Source of the DNA: an uncultured Spartobacteria bacterium
Lineage (GTDB): Bacteria; Verrucomicrobiota; Verrucomicrobiia; Chthoniobacterales; UBA6821
NCBI GenBank assembly: GCA_903868795.1
Contig: CAIPWR010000095.1
Span: 1 to 46,923 of the forward strand
Direction: 5' to 3'
Length of the DNA stretch: 46,923 nucleotides
How positions within the stretch are numbered: the first letter of the stretch is position 1; the number at the start of each line of letters is the position of its first letter. A model generated the notes under the pieces. That model saw only the letters and a program-made list of their open reading frames with translations. It made no database searches and was not told where the DNA came from. Position numbers and translations under genes: made by a program. Positions 16,978 through 25,479 of the stretch are shown here, one piece after another.

Positions 16978-17457
16978 TTAATACTGCGGCGGCCCGATGA
17001 GACGGATCGCCGGATCGATCCAGCGCTGATCAGGGAAAATCAACGGAGCATTGGTGGAGATCACCGTGGCACTGTTCAGGACAAACTCGGGATAGAAGCT
17101 GTCGCTGGCTGGCTCGTAGACTTTTTCTCCGGAGAAGTATCCGTTGAGGCGGTATTCGTAGTTATTGTCCGATCCGATTTTCCTCTGGTCGCGATCAGGG
17201 GCCAGTTTCTTCTGCTCGTTGAACATGACGAGTTGAGATTGCTTCCAGGGTTCCCCTGGCTTTTTGACCCATCCCCACATCTTGTAGTCGACTTTGTAGA
17301 AGCGACGGCCGATGAAATAGTTCCCGGGAGTCTCCTTGGCAATGGAGGCCGTGATGGTGGCTCGGTCTTGTGCGGACTGGTAGATGATCGGTGTCTCACA
17401 ACCCGAGAGCACGAGCAAAAGAAGGCAAAGCGCAATCTGATGACCCGCCCGTACCAT
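16978..17457 (-). CDS. Lipoprotein of unknown function
   Basis: A 159-residue protein with a lipoprotein signal: MVRAG, a leucine-rich core and lipobox VLSGC (Cys20). I chose this ATG because the frame's upstream part is polar and would bury the signal peptide. The mature part (YFIGRRFYKVDYKMWGWV, then YEYRLNGYFSGEKVYEPASD) is aromatic-rich and probably beta-structured. I recognise no family. It follows dnaN by 38 bp on the same strand, so it is probably read from the dnaA-dnaN transcript, but no functional link is implied. Confidence 0.7.
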   Translation of the reverse strand: MVRAGHQIALCLLLLVLSGCETPIIYQSAQDRATITASIAKETPGNYFIGRRFYKVDYKMWGWVKKPGEPWKQSQLVMFNEQKKLAPDRDQRKIGSDNNYEYRLNGYFSGEKVYEPASDSFYPEFVLNSATVISTNAPLIFPDQRWIDPAIRLIGPPQY

Positions 17458-17495
17458 GATGGAAGTGAGGTCGACTCTTGCTGTCACCTCAGACC

Positions 17496-18608
17496 TTAGA
17501 CGGAAACACGCATCGGCATGAGCACGTAGAGGAAGCGCTGTGCCGAATTGATCTTGATGACACCCGGGCTCATCTCGTCGATCAGCTCAAGGGCGATGGT
17601 GTCGTCCGAGAGATTGCGAAGCGGATCAATGACGAACTCGGGATTGAAGGCGATCGAGAGATCGCGCCCCTTGTAGGCGACGGCAAGAGACTCTTTGGCT
17701 TCTCCAACCTCAGGGGTGTTGGAGGTGATATCGAGATTGTTTTTGGTGAAGTTGAGGCGAACGGAGCCGCTCTTGTCACTGCTGAGGAGGGCCACACGGC
17801 GAACCGACTGGAGCAAGGTTTCGCGCTCGAGGGAGACGCGTTCCTTGGCCTCACCTGGAATCACCTGACGGTAGTTTGGATAGGTTCCGTCGACGAGTTT
17901 GGTTGCCAGCACTGTAGTCCCGAGATCAAAGGCGACGAGGTTGTCCCCGATATGGAGGCGGACATCCTTGTCATCGACAAGCAAGCGCTGGAGTTCTCCG
18001 ATTGCCTTGGTAGGAACGATGAAGTCACGCTCGTGACCGGCGGGATACTTGATTTCGCCAAGCTCCGCATCGCAGAGCGCAAGGCGCCGGCCATCGGTGG
18101 CGACAAGAGTCAGGCGGCCATCGCGGAAAGAAAAGAGGATGCCGTTGAGAACATAGCGGGTTTCGTCGAGGGAGATGGCGTAGGAGGTCTTCTTGAGGCC
18201 CTCCTTGAGATCACCCTGTTTCATGGAGAAGCCGCGTGATTCCTCCAGTGATGGGAAAGCTGGGTATTCCTCCTTGGAGAGACCAAAGACCTTGAAGAAG
18301 CTCGCTCCGCTGCGGATGGAGGTAATGTTGCGGGAATCAGTTTCGAGCTCGATCTCCTCAGCCGGCAGTTCCCGGATGATTGAGAGCAGACGCTTGGCAG
18401 GGAGTGTGGTCGACCCAGCCTTCTCAATGGAGGCAGGGGTCTCTGTACGGACACTGACATCCAGATCCGTAGCCGTGAGCTGAAGACCGGTCTCGGTCGT
18501 TTCGAGCAACACGTTGGAGAGAACGGGCAACGTAACCTTGTTGGAGACGATGTTCTGAATGCGCTGGAGTCCGTCGAGAAGGGCTTGCTTGGTGACCGTT
18601 AGTTTCAT
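17496..18608 (-). CDS. dnaN: DNA polymerase III sliding clamp (beta subunit)
   Basis: The ring-shaped processivity factor of the replicative polymerase (370 residues, three repeated clamp domains). The opening MKLTVTKQALLDGLQRIQNIVS and the ending LMPMRVSV (compare MPMRL in E. coli) are diagnostic, and FNPEFVIDPLRNL is a typical domain III segment. It is the second gene after dnaA, the classical order, with 113 bp between. That gap has a palindrome set between two CTAAGGG repeats (18634-18667). No ribosome-binding site is clear at the ATG. Confidence 0.97.
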   Translation of the reverse strand: MKLTVTKQALLDGLQRIQNIVSNKVTLPVLSNVLLETTETGLQLTATDLDVSVRTETPASIEKAGSTTLPAKRLLSIIRELPAEEIELETDSRNITSIRSGASFFKVFGLSKEEYPAFPSLEESRGFSMKQGDLKEGLKKTSYAISLDETRYVLNGILFSFRDGRLTLVATDGRRLALCDAELGEIKYPAGHERDFIVPTKAIGELQRLLVDDKDVRLHIGDNLVAFDLGTTVLATKLVDGTYPNYRQVIPGEAKERVSLERETLLQSVRRVALLSSDKSGSVRLNFTKNNLDITSNTPEVGEAKESLAVAYKGRDLSIAFNPEFVIDPLRNLSDDTIALELIDEMSPGVIKINSAQRFLYVLMPMRVSV

Positions 18609-18633
18609 GGATAAAGTGATGGGTGATGGGCCA

Positions 18634-18667
18634 CTAAGGGCAAACTATGTGCATAGTTTCCTAAGGG
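18634..18667. promoter_or_regulatory. Palindrome bracketed by direct repeats upstream of dnaN
   Basis: Reads CTAAGGG, c, AAACTATG-TG-CATAGTTT, c, CTAAGGG. The palindrome is perfect over 8-bp arms and the flanking 7-bp repeats are placed symmetrically. It lies 25 bp upstream of the dnaN start and could be an operator for a dimeric regulator. No DnaA box consensus is present here. Confidence 0.45.
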
Positions 18668-18721
18668 GGCGCCTGTCAAAGCGATTCTCTGAAGAAGAGA
18701 GCGAATAATACCCGGAGACCA

Positions 18722-20146
18722 CTACCGCTGGAGCTGCTGGTCCAGGAGACGTACCAGATGTCGGGTCTTGGAGTCTTTCTCCATCTGGGCCTTTACGAGC
18801 TTGCAGGCGTGAATAACAGTGCCGTGATCCTTGCCTCCAAAGGCGCCTCCGATCTCCACTAATGTGGAGGGGGTCATTTCTCTGGCCAGGTACATGGCGA
18901 CCTGACGTGGGTAGGCGATGGAGGCCGTCCGCTTCTTGCTGGTCATGTCGGCCAGGCGGATATCGAAGTGTTCCGCGACCTTCTTCTGAATCTGGTCAAT
19001 CGTCACTGCCTTGCGGGCCTGCTCTTGAAGAACATCGCGTAGGAGGTGCTCCAGGGCGTCGGTGGTGAGTGATTGACCGCTGAGTGATTTGTAAGCGGCG
19101 ACGCGCATCAGCGCACCCTCGAGACGGCGGATGTCGCTACGGATCTTGTCTGCAAGGAATTCCAGGACCCAATGCTCGATCTCAATGTGCATCCGGGAAG
19201 CCTTGCCCTGAAGAATCGCAATGCGGGTCTCCATGTCAGGTGGCTGGATCTCGGCCGTCATTCCCCACTCGAAACGGGAGACAAGGCGCTGCTCCAAGTT
19301 GGCGATCTCGCTGGCCGGCCTGTCGCTGGAGAGAATGATCTGCTTATGGCCGTCGTGAAGCGCGCCGAAGGTGTGGAAAAACTCCTCCTGAGAGCGCTCT
19401 TTTCCGGCAAAGAACTGGATATCATCGATCATCAGGATGTCGGCCTGACGATAGCGCTTGCGGAAGGCCACCAGAGCATTGTTCTGGATCGCGTCGATGA
19501 ACTCGTTGGTGAACTGCTCACTGCGAAGGTAAACGACGCGGGCATTCTTTTTCACGGAGAGAATGTGGTGACCGATCGACTGGAGAAGATGGGTTTTTCC
19601 GAGACCGCTCCCACCATAGATGAAGAGTGGATTATAGGTTCGGGCAGGTGCGTTGGCAACGGCCTGCGAGGCAGCGTGTGCGAACTGATTGTTCGCCCCG
19701 ACGATGAAGCTGCCGAAGGTGTAGGAGGGATTCATGCCTGCAGCCGCGGGTGCATTGGATGAAAGACGCTGAGTAGTTACCGCAGAGGAGGGCTCGGTAA
19801 CCGCGGGGGCTTCCTTTTCGTGGGTTGGTTCCGATATGACATGCCCGGACTCCTGGGCGCATTCCAGTCGGAGTTCCCTTGGGCCGCCATGCACTTCCTC
19901 CAGCGCGGAGGAGAGGAGACTGGAGTAATTACTCTCGATGAAAAACTGATGGATGGGATTAGGGACTCCGAGTGTCACGGAATCCGCCGATGACGCGATG
20001 ACCGAGACATTGCTGAACCAACGGTCGAAGCTGTCAGCGCTCACCCGACTACGGATGACGTTGGAAAGACTCTCCCAGAGCTTGGCGAGGGGAGGCATCG
20101 TCGGATGGAGTGATTGCTCCGAGGTGTTGGCTAAAGGGTCGTTCAA
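18722..20146 (-). CDS. dnaA: Chromosomal replication initiator DnaA
   Basis: The AAA+ initiator that melts the origin. Domain I (KLWESLSNVIRSRVSADSFDRWFS), a Pro/Ala-rich linker (about 100-140), then domain III with Walker A GGSGLGKTH (178-186), Walker B LMIDD (238-242) and the sensor region. Domain IV carries the DnaA-box helix-turn-helix signature GKDHGTVIHACKLV. The frame begins with TTG at 20146; an ATG at 20098 (residue 17) also gives a normal domain I and may be the true start. dnaN follows on the same strand. I found no cluster of TTATCCACA-like boxes next to the gene, so the origin is not shown to be here. A terminator separates it from the symporter upstream. Confidence 0.96.
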   Translation of the reverse strand: MNDPLANTSEQSLHPTMPPLAKLWESLSNVIRSRVSADSFDRWFSNVSVIASSADSVTLGVPNPIHQFFIESNYSSLLSSALEEVHGGPRELRLECAQESGHVISEPTHEKEAPAVTEPSSAVTTQRLSSNAPAAAGMNPSYTFGSFIVGANNQFAHAASQAVANAPARTYNPLFIYGGSGLGKTHLLQSIGHHILSVKKNARVVYLRSEQFTNEFIDAIQNNALVAFRKRYRQADILMIDDIQFFAGKERSQEEFFHTFGALHDGHKQIILSSDRPASEIANLEQRLVSRFEWGMTAEIQPPDMETRIAILQGKASRMHIEIEHWVLEFLADKIRSDIRRLEGALMRVAAYKSLSGQSLTTDALEHLLRDVLQEQARKAVTIDQIQKKVAEHFDIRLADMTSKKRTASIAYPRQVAMYLAREMTPSTLVEIGGAFGGKDHGTVIHACKLVKAQMEKDSKTRHLVRLLDQQLQR

Positions 20147-20250
20147 GGTAAGGGAAAGATTTTGGGGGATGAGCAGATTAGCAAGCTACCCTTCCCCCCC
20201 CTCAAGCAGAAATCCTCCCCATGGACCTTTTTATTTTTTTAAGCTGCCGG

Positions 20251-20278
20251 AAAAACCTTGACCCGAGATGGAGGTCAA
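20251..20278 (-). terminator. Rho-independent terminator after the symporter gene
   Basis: On the minus strand TTGACC and GGTCAA form a 6-bp stem with a 9-nt loop, followed by GG and five T. It lies 11 bp after the symporter stop (20289) and about 100 bp before dnaA, so it would separate the purF-argA-symporter run from dnaA-dnaN. Confidence 0.5.
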
Positions 20279-20288
20279 CTGGTCTGTT

Positions 20289-21917
20289 TTATTTTCGCGG
20301 CAACGAACGAAAGGGGATGGCTATCGCAAGGGTCGCCGTACAACCAATCAGGACATACCAAGGCCAAGCAACCTCCGGCCACCATGTCGGCATCCAGCGT
20401 CCGAAGTCGATGATTCCCGGGAGATGGACTTTTCCCACAAAAAACACGGCGGCAATGCCACCGAGCATGGCGGCGACATTCGCCCTGTCGTTGCCCCTGG
20501 TGCCGGAAAGCATTCCAAGCAGGAAGATTCCTAGGAGCGACCCGTAGGTGTAACCGAGGATTCCAATCGCGATCGGGATGATGGTCAGCCGAGGGTCATG
20601 GAGTACTGAGTAGGCTGCCATGGTTCCGATCAGCACCATCAGCAATCCGAAGACCAGGGTGGCGATTCGGGCAGCGCGTACCGAGGTGCGGTCGTCGGCT
20701 TTGGGATTGAGGTAGGGAAGGTAGAAATCGGCGGTGAAACTGGTGGCGAGCGCGTTGAGTGCCGCTGAGGTGGATCCCATCATGGTGGCAAAGACCCCCG
20801 CAATGATGAGCCCCCGGAGGCCGGTTGGAAGATTCCCCACGATAAAATCTGCAAAAATCTCATTATCAGGAATATGCGGAGCCCCACCTCCCGGTCCTGT
20901 ATAGTAGAGGGCCAGCAGGATGCCGACTCCTAGGAAGGCGAGGGCAATGGGAATATCCGCTAACCCACTCACAATCAGCGAAAGGCGTGAACGTCTGATA
21001 TCGGGGGCGGTCAGCAGGCGCTGGACCATATCCTGGTCAGTGCCGTGCGTGGCCATCGTGAAAAAGGTGGAGCCAATGACGGCCGCAAAAATCGTGTAGG
21101 GTTCCTCCAGCATCCCGGTCAGCGCCTTCCCAAAGGGTAGTGAACTATCCCAGCCAAGTTGGATCCAGCGAAGATGATCCCAGCCACCGATGAGATGCCC
21201 CGTTGCTTCGACCCCTCCGAGTTGATGAAGCAGGAACCAGAGAACAAAAACAACGGAGCCCAGCATCAGGGTTGCCTGGATCAGGTCGGTCCAGATCACG
21301 GCCTTGATGCCGCCAGCCATCGTGTAGGCGGTGGTGACGAGCGTCACAAAGAGGATACCCCAGAAGTAGGTGGCGAGTGTCACCGGAAGATCCGGGAAGA
21401 GGTGGCGCTGCAACACGACCAGAATCACCCCTCCGAGGTACAGACGCACCCCGATTCCAAGCACGCGGGTGAAGAGGAAAATGCCGCTGGCCATGTTCTT
21501 GGTCCAGGGGCCGAAGCGAACCATTAGGAACTCATAGATACTCTCGACACCATACTTGTAATAGGGGCCGATGAAGGTGAAGGCGATCACCACACGGGCG
21601 ATGACGGTACCAATCGCCAGCTGCCCGTAGAAAAAGGCGCGTGTCTTGTATCCCTCGGCCGGGGTGCCTAAGAAGGTGGCGGCGCTCGTCTCTGCCGCAA
21701 CAATGGATGCCAGAACGGCCCACCAAGGGATCGAGCGTCCTCCGAGGGCGAACTCCTTCAGCGTGGCGTTTCCACGGCCCGCACGAAGTCCGATCCCAAT
21801 GATCACACCGAAGTAGATCAGGATAACGACCGCGTCGATCAGAAGAGAGGGCGAGACCTGAGGCATTCCGCCGATAGCAACGGCCAGATCCGCGGGTGGG
21901 AGATATGAGGGGATCAC
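20289..21917 (-). CDS. Sodium:solute symporter family transporter
   Basis: An inner-membrane SSS-family (LeuT fold) secondary transporter of 542 residues with about 13 hydrophobic segments. Landmarks: GRGNATLKEFALGGRSIPWWAV after helix 1, ASIVAAETSAATFLGTPAEGY, YTMAGGIKAVIWTDLIQ (the family signature G-G-x-x-A-V-x-x-T-D) and FATMMGSTSAALNALATSFTAD (Ser/Thr residues of the second sodium site). The substrate is not readable. The frame starts with GTG at 21917 with AGGGGG nearby; ATG 21866 is an alternative. It begins 19 bp after argA, suggesting the same transcript. A terminator follows. Confidence 0.9.
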   Translation of the reverse strand: MIPSYLPPADLAVAIGGMPQVSPSLLIDAVVILIYFGVIIGIGLRAGRGNATLKEFALGGRSIPWWAVLASIVAAETSAATFLGTPAEGYKTRAFFYGQLAIGTVIARVVIAFTFIGPYYKYGVESIYEFLMVRFGPWTKNMASGIFLFTRVLGIGVRLYLGGVILVVLQRHLFPDLPVTLATYFWGILFVTLVTTAYTMAGGIKAVIWTDLIQATLMLGSVVFVLWFLLHQLGGVEATGHLIGGWDHLRWIQLGWDSSLPFGKALTGMLEEPYTIFAAVIGSTFFTMATHGTDQDMVQRLLTAPDIRRSRLSLIVSGLADIPIALAFLGVGILLALYYTGPGGGAPHIPDNEIFADFIVGNLPTGLRGLIIAGVFATMMGSTSAALNALATSFTADFYLPYLNPKADDRTSVRAARIATLVFGLLMVLIGTMAAYSVLHDPRLTIIPIAIGILGYTYGSLLGIFLLGMLSGTRGNDRANVAAMLGGIAAVFFVGKVHLPGIIDFGRWMPTWWPEVAWPWYVLIGCTATLAIAIPFRSLPRK

Positions 21918-21936
21918 CAGTCAGGGCCCCCTGCAA

Positions 21937-23232
21937 TCAGGCGCCTTTTGGGCGAAGCTGCTTCAGCAGGATCTTGGAGTTTCTACCGCTTCCCTCATAC
22001 CGAAGGCGTCTTTCCTCAGGCATGATGGAGGGGTCGGACTCGCTGTACCCACCCTTCTGCTGAAGGTAATTCACGGCACGCGTGGAGAGGGCATAGATCC
22101 GATCGATTCCCTTTTCCTTCGCAAGGTTTTCGGCAAAGGCCATCAGCTTCCTGCCGAAGCCTTTGTTCTCATGAGACTTGCTGACATAAAGACAGGCCAT
22201 CTCCGCGAGGGAGTTCACCTTGTCGACATGAAGTGCCACGCAGGCGATCGGTGTCCGGTCGATTTCCAGAATCCAGTAATCCTCGATCCTCGAAAGAATA
22301 TCCGCCCGGGTTCTCCGTGCGATCTCCTCATCCTCGACCGACTGCCGGATGAGCGACATGACGGCCCGGACATCCTTTTTGAAGATACGCCGGATCTGCT
22401 GATACTCGTTGGAGTAGATCATGGTACCCGAGCCTTCATGACTGAAGATCTCCGTCAATAACGCCTCGTTGATCCTGCCGTCGAGCAGGTGAGCCCGCGG
22501 GACACCGCCACGGCAGGCGCGCGAGGCGCATTCGATTTTAGAAATAAGTCCCGAGGGGCCGTTCGTGGCCCGCAGTTTCTTGATCATTTCCTCCGACTCA
22601 TCGATGGAAAGTTGCCGCGGCAAGGGATTGGTTCCTCCCACCACCTCGTCCGCTCCAAGGAAAATGATTTTTGCGGCATGGAGTGCTTCCGCCACTTCCA
22701 GAGCGATGCCGTCGGAGTTGACCCGGTAGGTCCTGCCTTCGCCATCAAAGCCCAGGGGGGGGATAACCGGAATGATCCCCTCCTTGAGGAGGAGTTCGAG
22801 GGCGTGATTATCGACCCTCTCCACCCGTCCGGTGAAGAGCTGGTCCGTGCCTCCGAGAATGCCGGCTGGGTGAGCAATGATGGCATTTGCATAAGCGGTC
22901 CGGAGGTCAACAGCCGAAAGTCCCTCCATGATCCCATTGGTCAGCCTGATAGCCGCATCGATCGCGATCTCCAGGGTGGAGTCACTGGTGATACCGGTAC
23001 CATCGCTATTAGTGACAGGGATACCGCGTTTTTTTGCGAGTTCTTCGATCTGGTGACTTGCCCCATGGACCAGGACAACCCTGACGCTCAGCGAGCGCAG
23101 TACGGCGAGGTCGAGCAGGATGTTCGGGAAGTTCTCCGAAGCCACAACGGCTCCATCGACCGCAATCACGAAGATCCTCTCCCGGAAGCGGGGTACATAC
23201 TGGAGGATTTCTCTAAGATCGGAAACGTTCAC
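21937..23232 (-). CDS. argA: Amino-acid N-acetyltransferase (N-acetylglutamate synthase, ArgA type)
   Basis: Makes N-acetylglutamate, the first step of arginine synthesis. The N-terminal amino-acid-kinase domain (about 1-280) has VVLVHGASHQIEELAKKRGIP and a glycine-rich NAG-kinase-like pattern but acts mainly in arginine sensing in this family. The C-terminal GNAT domain (about 285-431) has the acetyl-CoA loop SHENKGFGRKLM. The layout and length (431) match E. coli ArgA (443). The start is GTG at 23232; a small hairpin (GGTGA/TCACC) lies just upstream. Neighbours are the hydrolase-like gene and the symporter, neither an arginine gene. Confidence 0.9.
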   Translation of the reverse strand: MNVSDLREILQYVPRFRERIFVIAVDGAVVASENFPNILLDLAVLRSLSVRVVLVHGASHQIEELAKKRGIPVTNSDGTGITSDSTLEIAIDAAIRLTNGIMEGLSAVDLRTAYANAIIAHPAGILGGTDQLFTGRVERVDNHALELLLKEGIIPVIPPLGFDGEGRTYRVNSDGIALEVAEALHAAKIIFLGADEVVGGTNPLPRQLSIDESEEMIKKLRATNGPSGLISKIECASRACRGGVPRAHLLDGRINEALLTEIFSHEGSGTMIYSNEYQQIRRIFKKDVRAVMSLIRQSVEDEEIARRTRADILSRIEDYWILEIDRTPIACVALHVDKVNSLAEMACLYVSKSHENKGFGRKLMAFAENLAKEKGIDRIYALSTRAVNYLQQKGGYSESDPSIMPEERRLRYEGSGRNSKILLKQLRPKGA

Positions 23233-23272
23233 GGAAGAGTGAATGGTGAGGTTTCACCTCCCGATGGTGCAA

Positions 23273-24298
23273 TCAATTTATGATGCCGCCCGAGGTTTCG
23301 GGCTGGAGAGGCGTTTCCAGTTCTCTCTCCAGGGCAACTGCCACACTCTCCGGTTCGGCAAGCGGAGCCAGAGCGCCGAGAGCCGTCACCTCGACGATGG
23401 AAAACCGTGTCACAAGCGGGCGCAGGTCATTGATCGCCGCCGAGGAGTCCTTGTCCGATCGATTGGCCAGGAGCACCGAGACAGGAGAGGCTAGGTTGCG
23501 AAGACCCGTACGCAGGCTGCGCCAGTAGGTTTTTGACGATTGGGCCAAGAAGGCATGCTCGGCCCCATACTGTTGGGCGGTTGACGTGATGACGCTGACC
23601 GACTCCTCGAACCCTGGCCCTTCCGCGACGAAGCCGGAGCGAAGCAACCAAGCTCTTAGGAAGGAATCAGTGGAGAGTTGGTAGCGGTAGACAAGTCGAG
23701 CCATTCTCGGGAACCAGCCGAGACGATGCCATCCACGCGAGGGATTTGCCTTCCCCAGAGCCACATCCGGCATCCAGAGGACGAGTTTTACGGTTTTCTC
23801 GGGATGACGCGCCGCAAAAAGCAGGGCGATATTGGCGCTCAACCCGGAGGCGACAATCACAGCAGGCTGTCCCGGGGCGCAGGCATCCAGAAACTCAGCG
23901 ATCGAACGCACCTGTTCCTCGGCAGTAGGCGATGGGGAGGGGCGCTGCGATTCCCCGAATCCGATCATATCAGGAACGAGTACCCTCCATTTCTCTGCGA
24001 AGCGTGGATAGATCTTCGACCACTCAAAGGAGGAGGCGCCGGGGAAGACGCCATGCAGGAAGAGAAGAGGCTGCCCCGGAAACTGACTGTCGGCGGTATG
24101 GTAAACGATCTCACCGGCCGACGTGTCGGCCACGCGGGTTGCAAAGACCGCCGGCGAGATGGCATCGGGGATGATGCTGCGCAGGGTATTGCGCCAGCCA
24201 TACCTCACGGCCAGTGCCACGGCACCGAGGAGGCCTGCTCCCAATCCTACACCAAGAGCCTTCCGACGGCTTGGTTGGTTTCGGGATTCCTCGCTCAT
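23273..24298 (-). CDS. Alpha/beta-hydrolase-fold protein with degenerate catalytic triad
   Basis: The fold is clear: LLFLHGVFPG (oxyanion loop, HG at 82-83), VPDMIGFGES, and the nucleophile elbow ASGLSANIAL. The elbow serine (S154) is present, but the usual G-x-S-x-G ends in Asn. The C-terminal motif, which should read G-H-x-P-x-x-E-x-P, is GALAPLAEPESV, so the catalytic His is Leu310. It is therefore probably not a classical hydrolase. The N-terminus has an Arg pair followed by a 20-residue hydrophobic stretch (SRRKALGVGLGAGLLG), a membrane anchor or Tat-like signal. ATG 24298 is 10 bp after the purM stop; an upstream ATG (24340) would overlap purM. It lies between purM and argA. Confidence 0.8.
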   Translation of the reverse strand: MSEESRNQPSRRKALGVGLGAGLLGAVALAVRYGWRNTLRSIIPDAISPAVFATRVADTSAGEIVYHTADSQFPGQPLLFLHGVFPGASSFEWSKIYPRFAEKWRVLVPDMIGFGESQRPSPSPTAEEQVRSIAEFLDACAPGQPAVIVASGLSANIALLFAARHPEKTVKLVLWMPDVALGKANPSRGWHRLGWFPRMARLVYRYQLSTDSFLRAWLLRSGFVAEGPGFEESVSVITSTAQQYGAEHAFLAQSSKTYWRSLRTGLRNLASPVSVLLANRSDKDSSAAINDLRPLVTRFSIVEVTALGALAPLAEPESVAVALERELETPLQPETSGGIIN

Positions 24299-24308
24299 GA
24301 CGGGCTTC

Positions 24309-25439
24309 TTATTTCCCGGGTTCGGGGACGAAGCGGACAATACCGCTGCCTTTGGTGACCTGACCGATGATTTTACCCCCTAGGGTCTTGGCGATCTTGG
24401 AGCCCTCCTTGCCTGGAACAACAAGCACCATGCCAATACCCATATTGAAGACCTGGTACATTTCGAGCGGGTCGACATTGCCGCCGCGTCCGATGATTCC
24501 GAAGATCGCGGGTACCTTCCAGGAGCGTGGATCGATCACCGCGTCGCAGTCCTTGGGAAGGATGCGAGGCAGATTGTCGATCAGCCCGCCGCCGGTGATG
24601 TGTGCCGCGGCATGGAGAGGTTTGCCCTTCATCTTGTGAATCTTATCGAAGGCCGGCAGGTAGCTGCGGTGAATCTTGAGGAGTTCTGCTCCGACGGTTG
24701 TGCCGAGTCCGGCGGGGCGGTCGCTGAGTTTTAGTCCCAGAAGGTCAAAGAGAACCTTGCGGGCGAGTGAGTAGCCGTTGGTGTGAAGACCATTGGAGGG
24801 GAGTCCGACGAGGGCATCACCGACTTTCACCCTGCTGCCGTCGAGAAGATCCTTCCGGTCGACGATGCCGGTGATGGAGCCGGCGAGGTCGTACTCGCCT
24901 TCGCTGTAGAGACCCGGCATCTGCGCGGTCTCCCCGCCGATCAAGGCGCACCCAGACTCTTTGCAGGCGCGGGAGAGACCGGTGATGATTTCCTTGAGTA
25001 CGCGCGGATCGAGTTTCGCGGCGGCAATGTAATCGAGGAAGAAAAGGGGACGTGCGCCCGTCACGGCGATGTCGTTGAGACAGTGGTTCACGAGATCAGC
25101 TCCGATCGTGTCGTGCTTGTCGGTGGTGAAGGCGATTTTGAGTTTAGTACCGACTCCATCCACACTGGAGACCAGAACGGGATCCTTGATGCCGCGCTTC
25201 TTGAAATCAGGTCTGAAGAGGCCGCCGAAGCCCCCGATGCCGCCCAGTACCTCGGCCCCGTGGGTGGGACGGACGAGAGCACCGATGCCTGACTTGACGC
25301 GGTTGCCAAGCGCCACATCGACTCCTGCGCGAGCGTAAGAACTCTTTGAGGGGTTCACGGTTTTTGCTTTGGAGGCAGGTTTTACGGACTGCTTCTTGGA
25401 GGTTTTTGGAGCTTTGGAGACTTTTTTCTTCATGGTCAT
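24309..25439 (-). CDS. purM: Phosphoribosylformylglycinamidine cyclo-ligase
   Basis: AIR synthetase, step five of purine synthesis. Diagnostic segments are SSVDGVGTKLKIAF, NDIAVTGARPLFFLDY, ALIGGETAQMPGLY, GLPSNGLHTNGYSLAR and HITGGGLIDNLPRIL. Length is 376 because about 33 residues rich in Lys, Ser and Pro (KKKVSKAPKTSKKQSVKPAS) precede the normal start at SYARAGVDV; the tail looks disordered and basic. ATG 25439 and ATG 25433 are both possible starts and neither has a ribosome-binding site. It follows purF by about 40 bp, so both purine genes are likely one operon. Confidence 0.96.
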   Translation of the reverse strand: MTMKKKVSKAPKTSKKQSVKPASKAKTVNPSKSSYARAGVDVALGNRVKSGIGALVRPTHGAEVLGGIGGFGGLFRPDFKKRGIKDPVLVSSVDGVGTKLKIAFTTDKHDTIGADLVNHCLNDIAVTGARPLFFLDYIAAAKLDPRVLKEIITGLSRACKESGCALIGGETAQMPGLYSEGEYDLAGSITGIVDRKDLLDGSRVKVGDALVGLPSNGLHTNGYSLARKVLFDLLGLKLSDRPAGLGTTVGAELLKIHRSYLPAFDKIHKMKGKPLHAAAHITGGGLIDNLPRILPKDCDAVIDPRSWKVPAIFGIIGRGGNVDPLEMYQVFNMGIGMVLVVPGKEGSKIAKTLGGKIIGQVTKGSGIVRFVPEPGK

Positions 25440-25479
25440 GTCAGAGGTCTTGGAAGAGTTATTGGAGGGTGTTGGTCAA

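Noticed and set aside
18609-20290. Chromosomal origin next to dnaA
   Set aside because: No cluster of TTATCCACA-like DnaA boxes or AT-rich unwinding element is visible on either side of dnaA, so I did not call oriC despite the dnaA-dnaN order.
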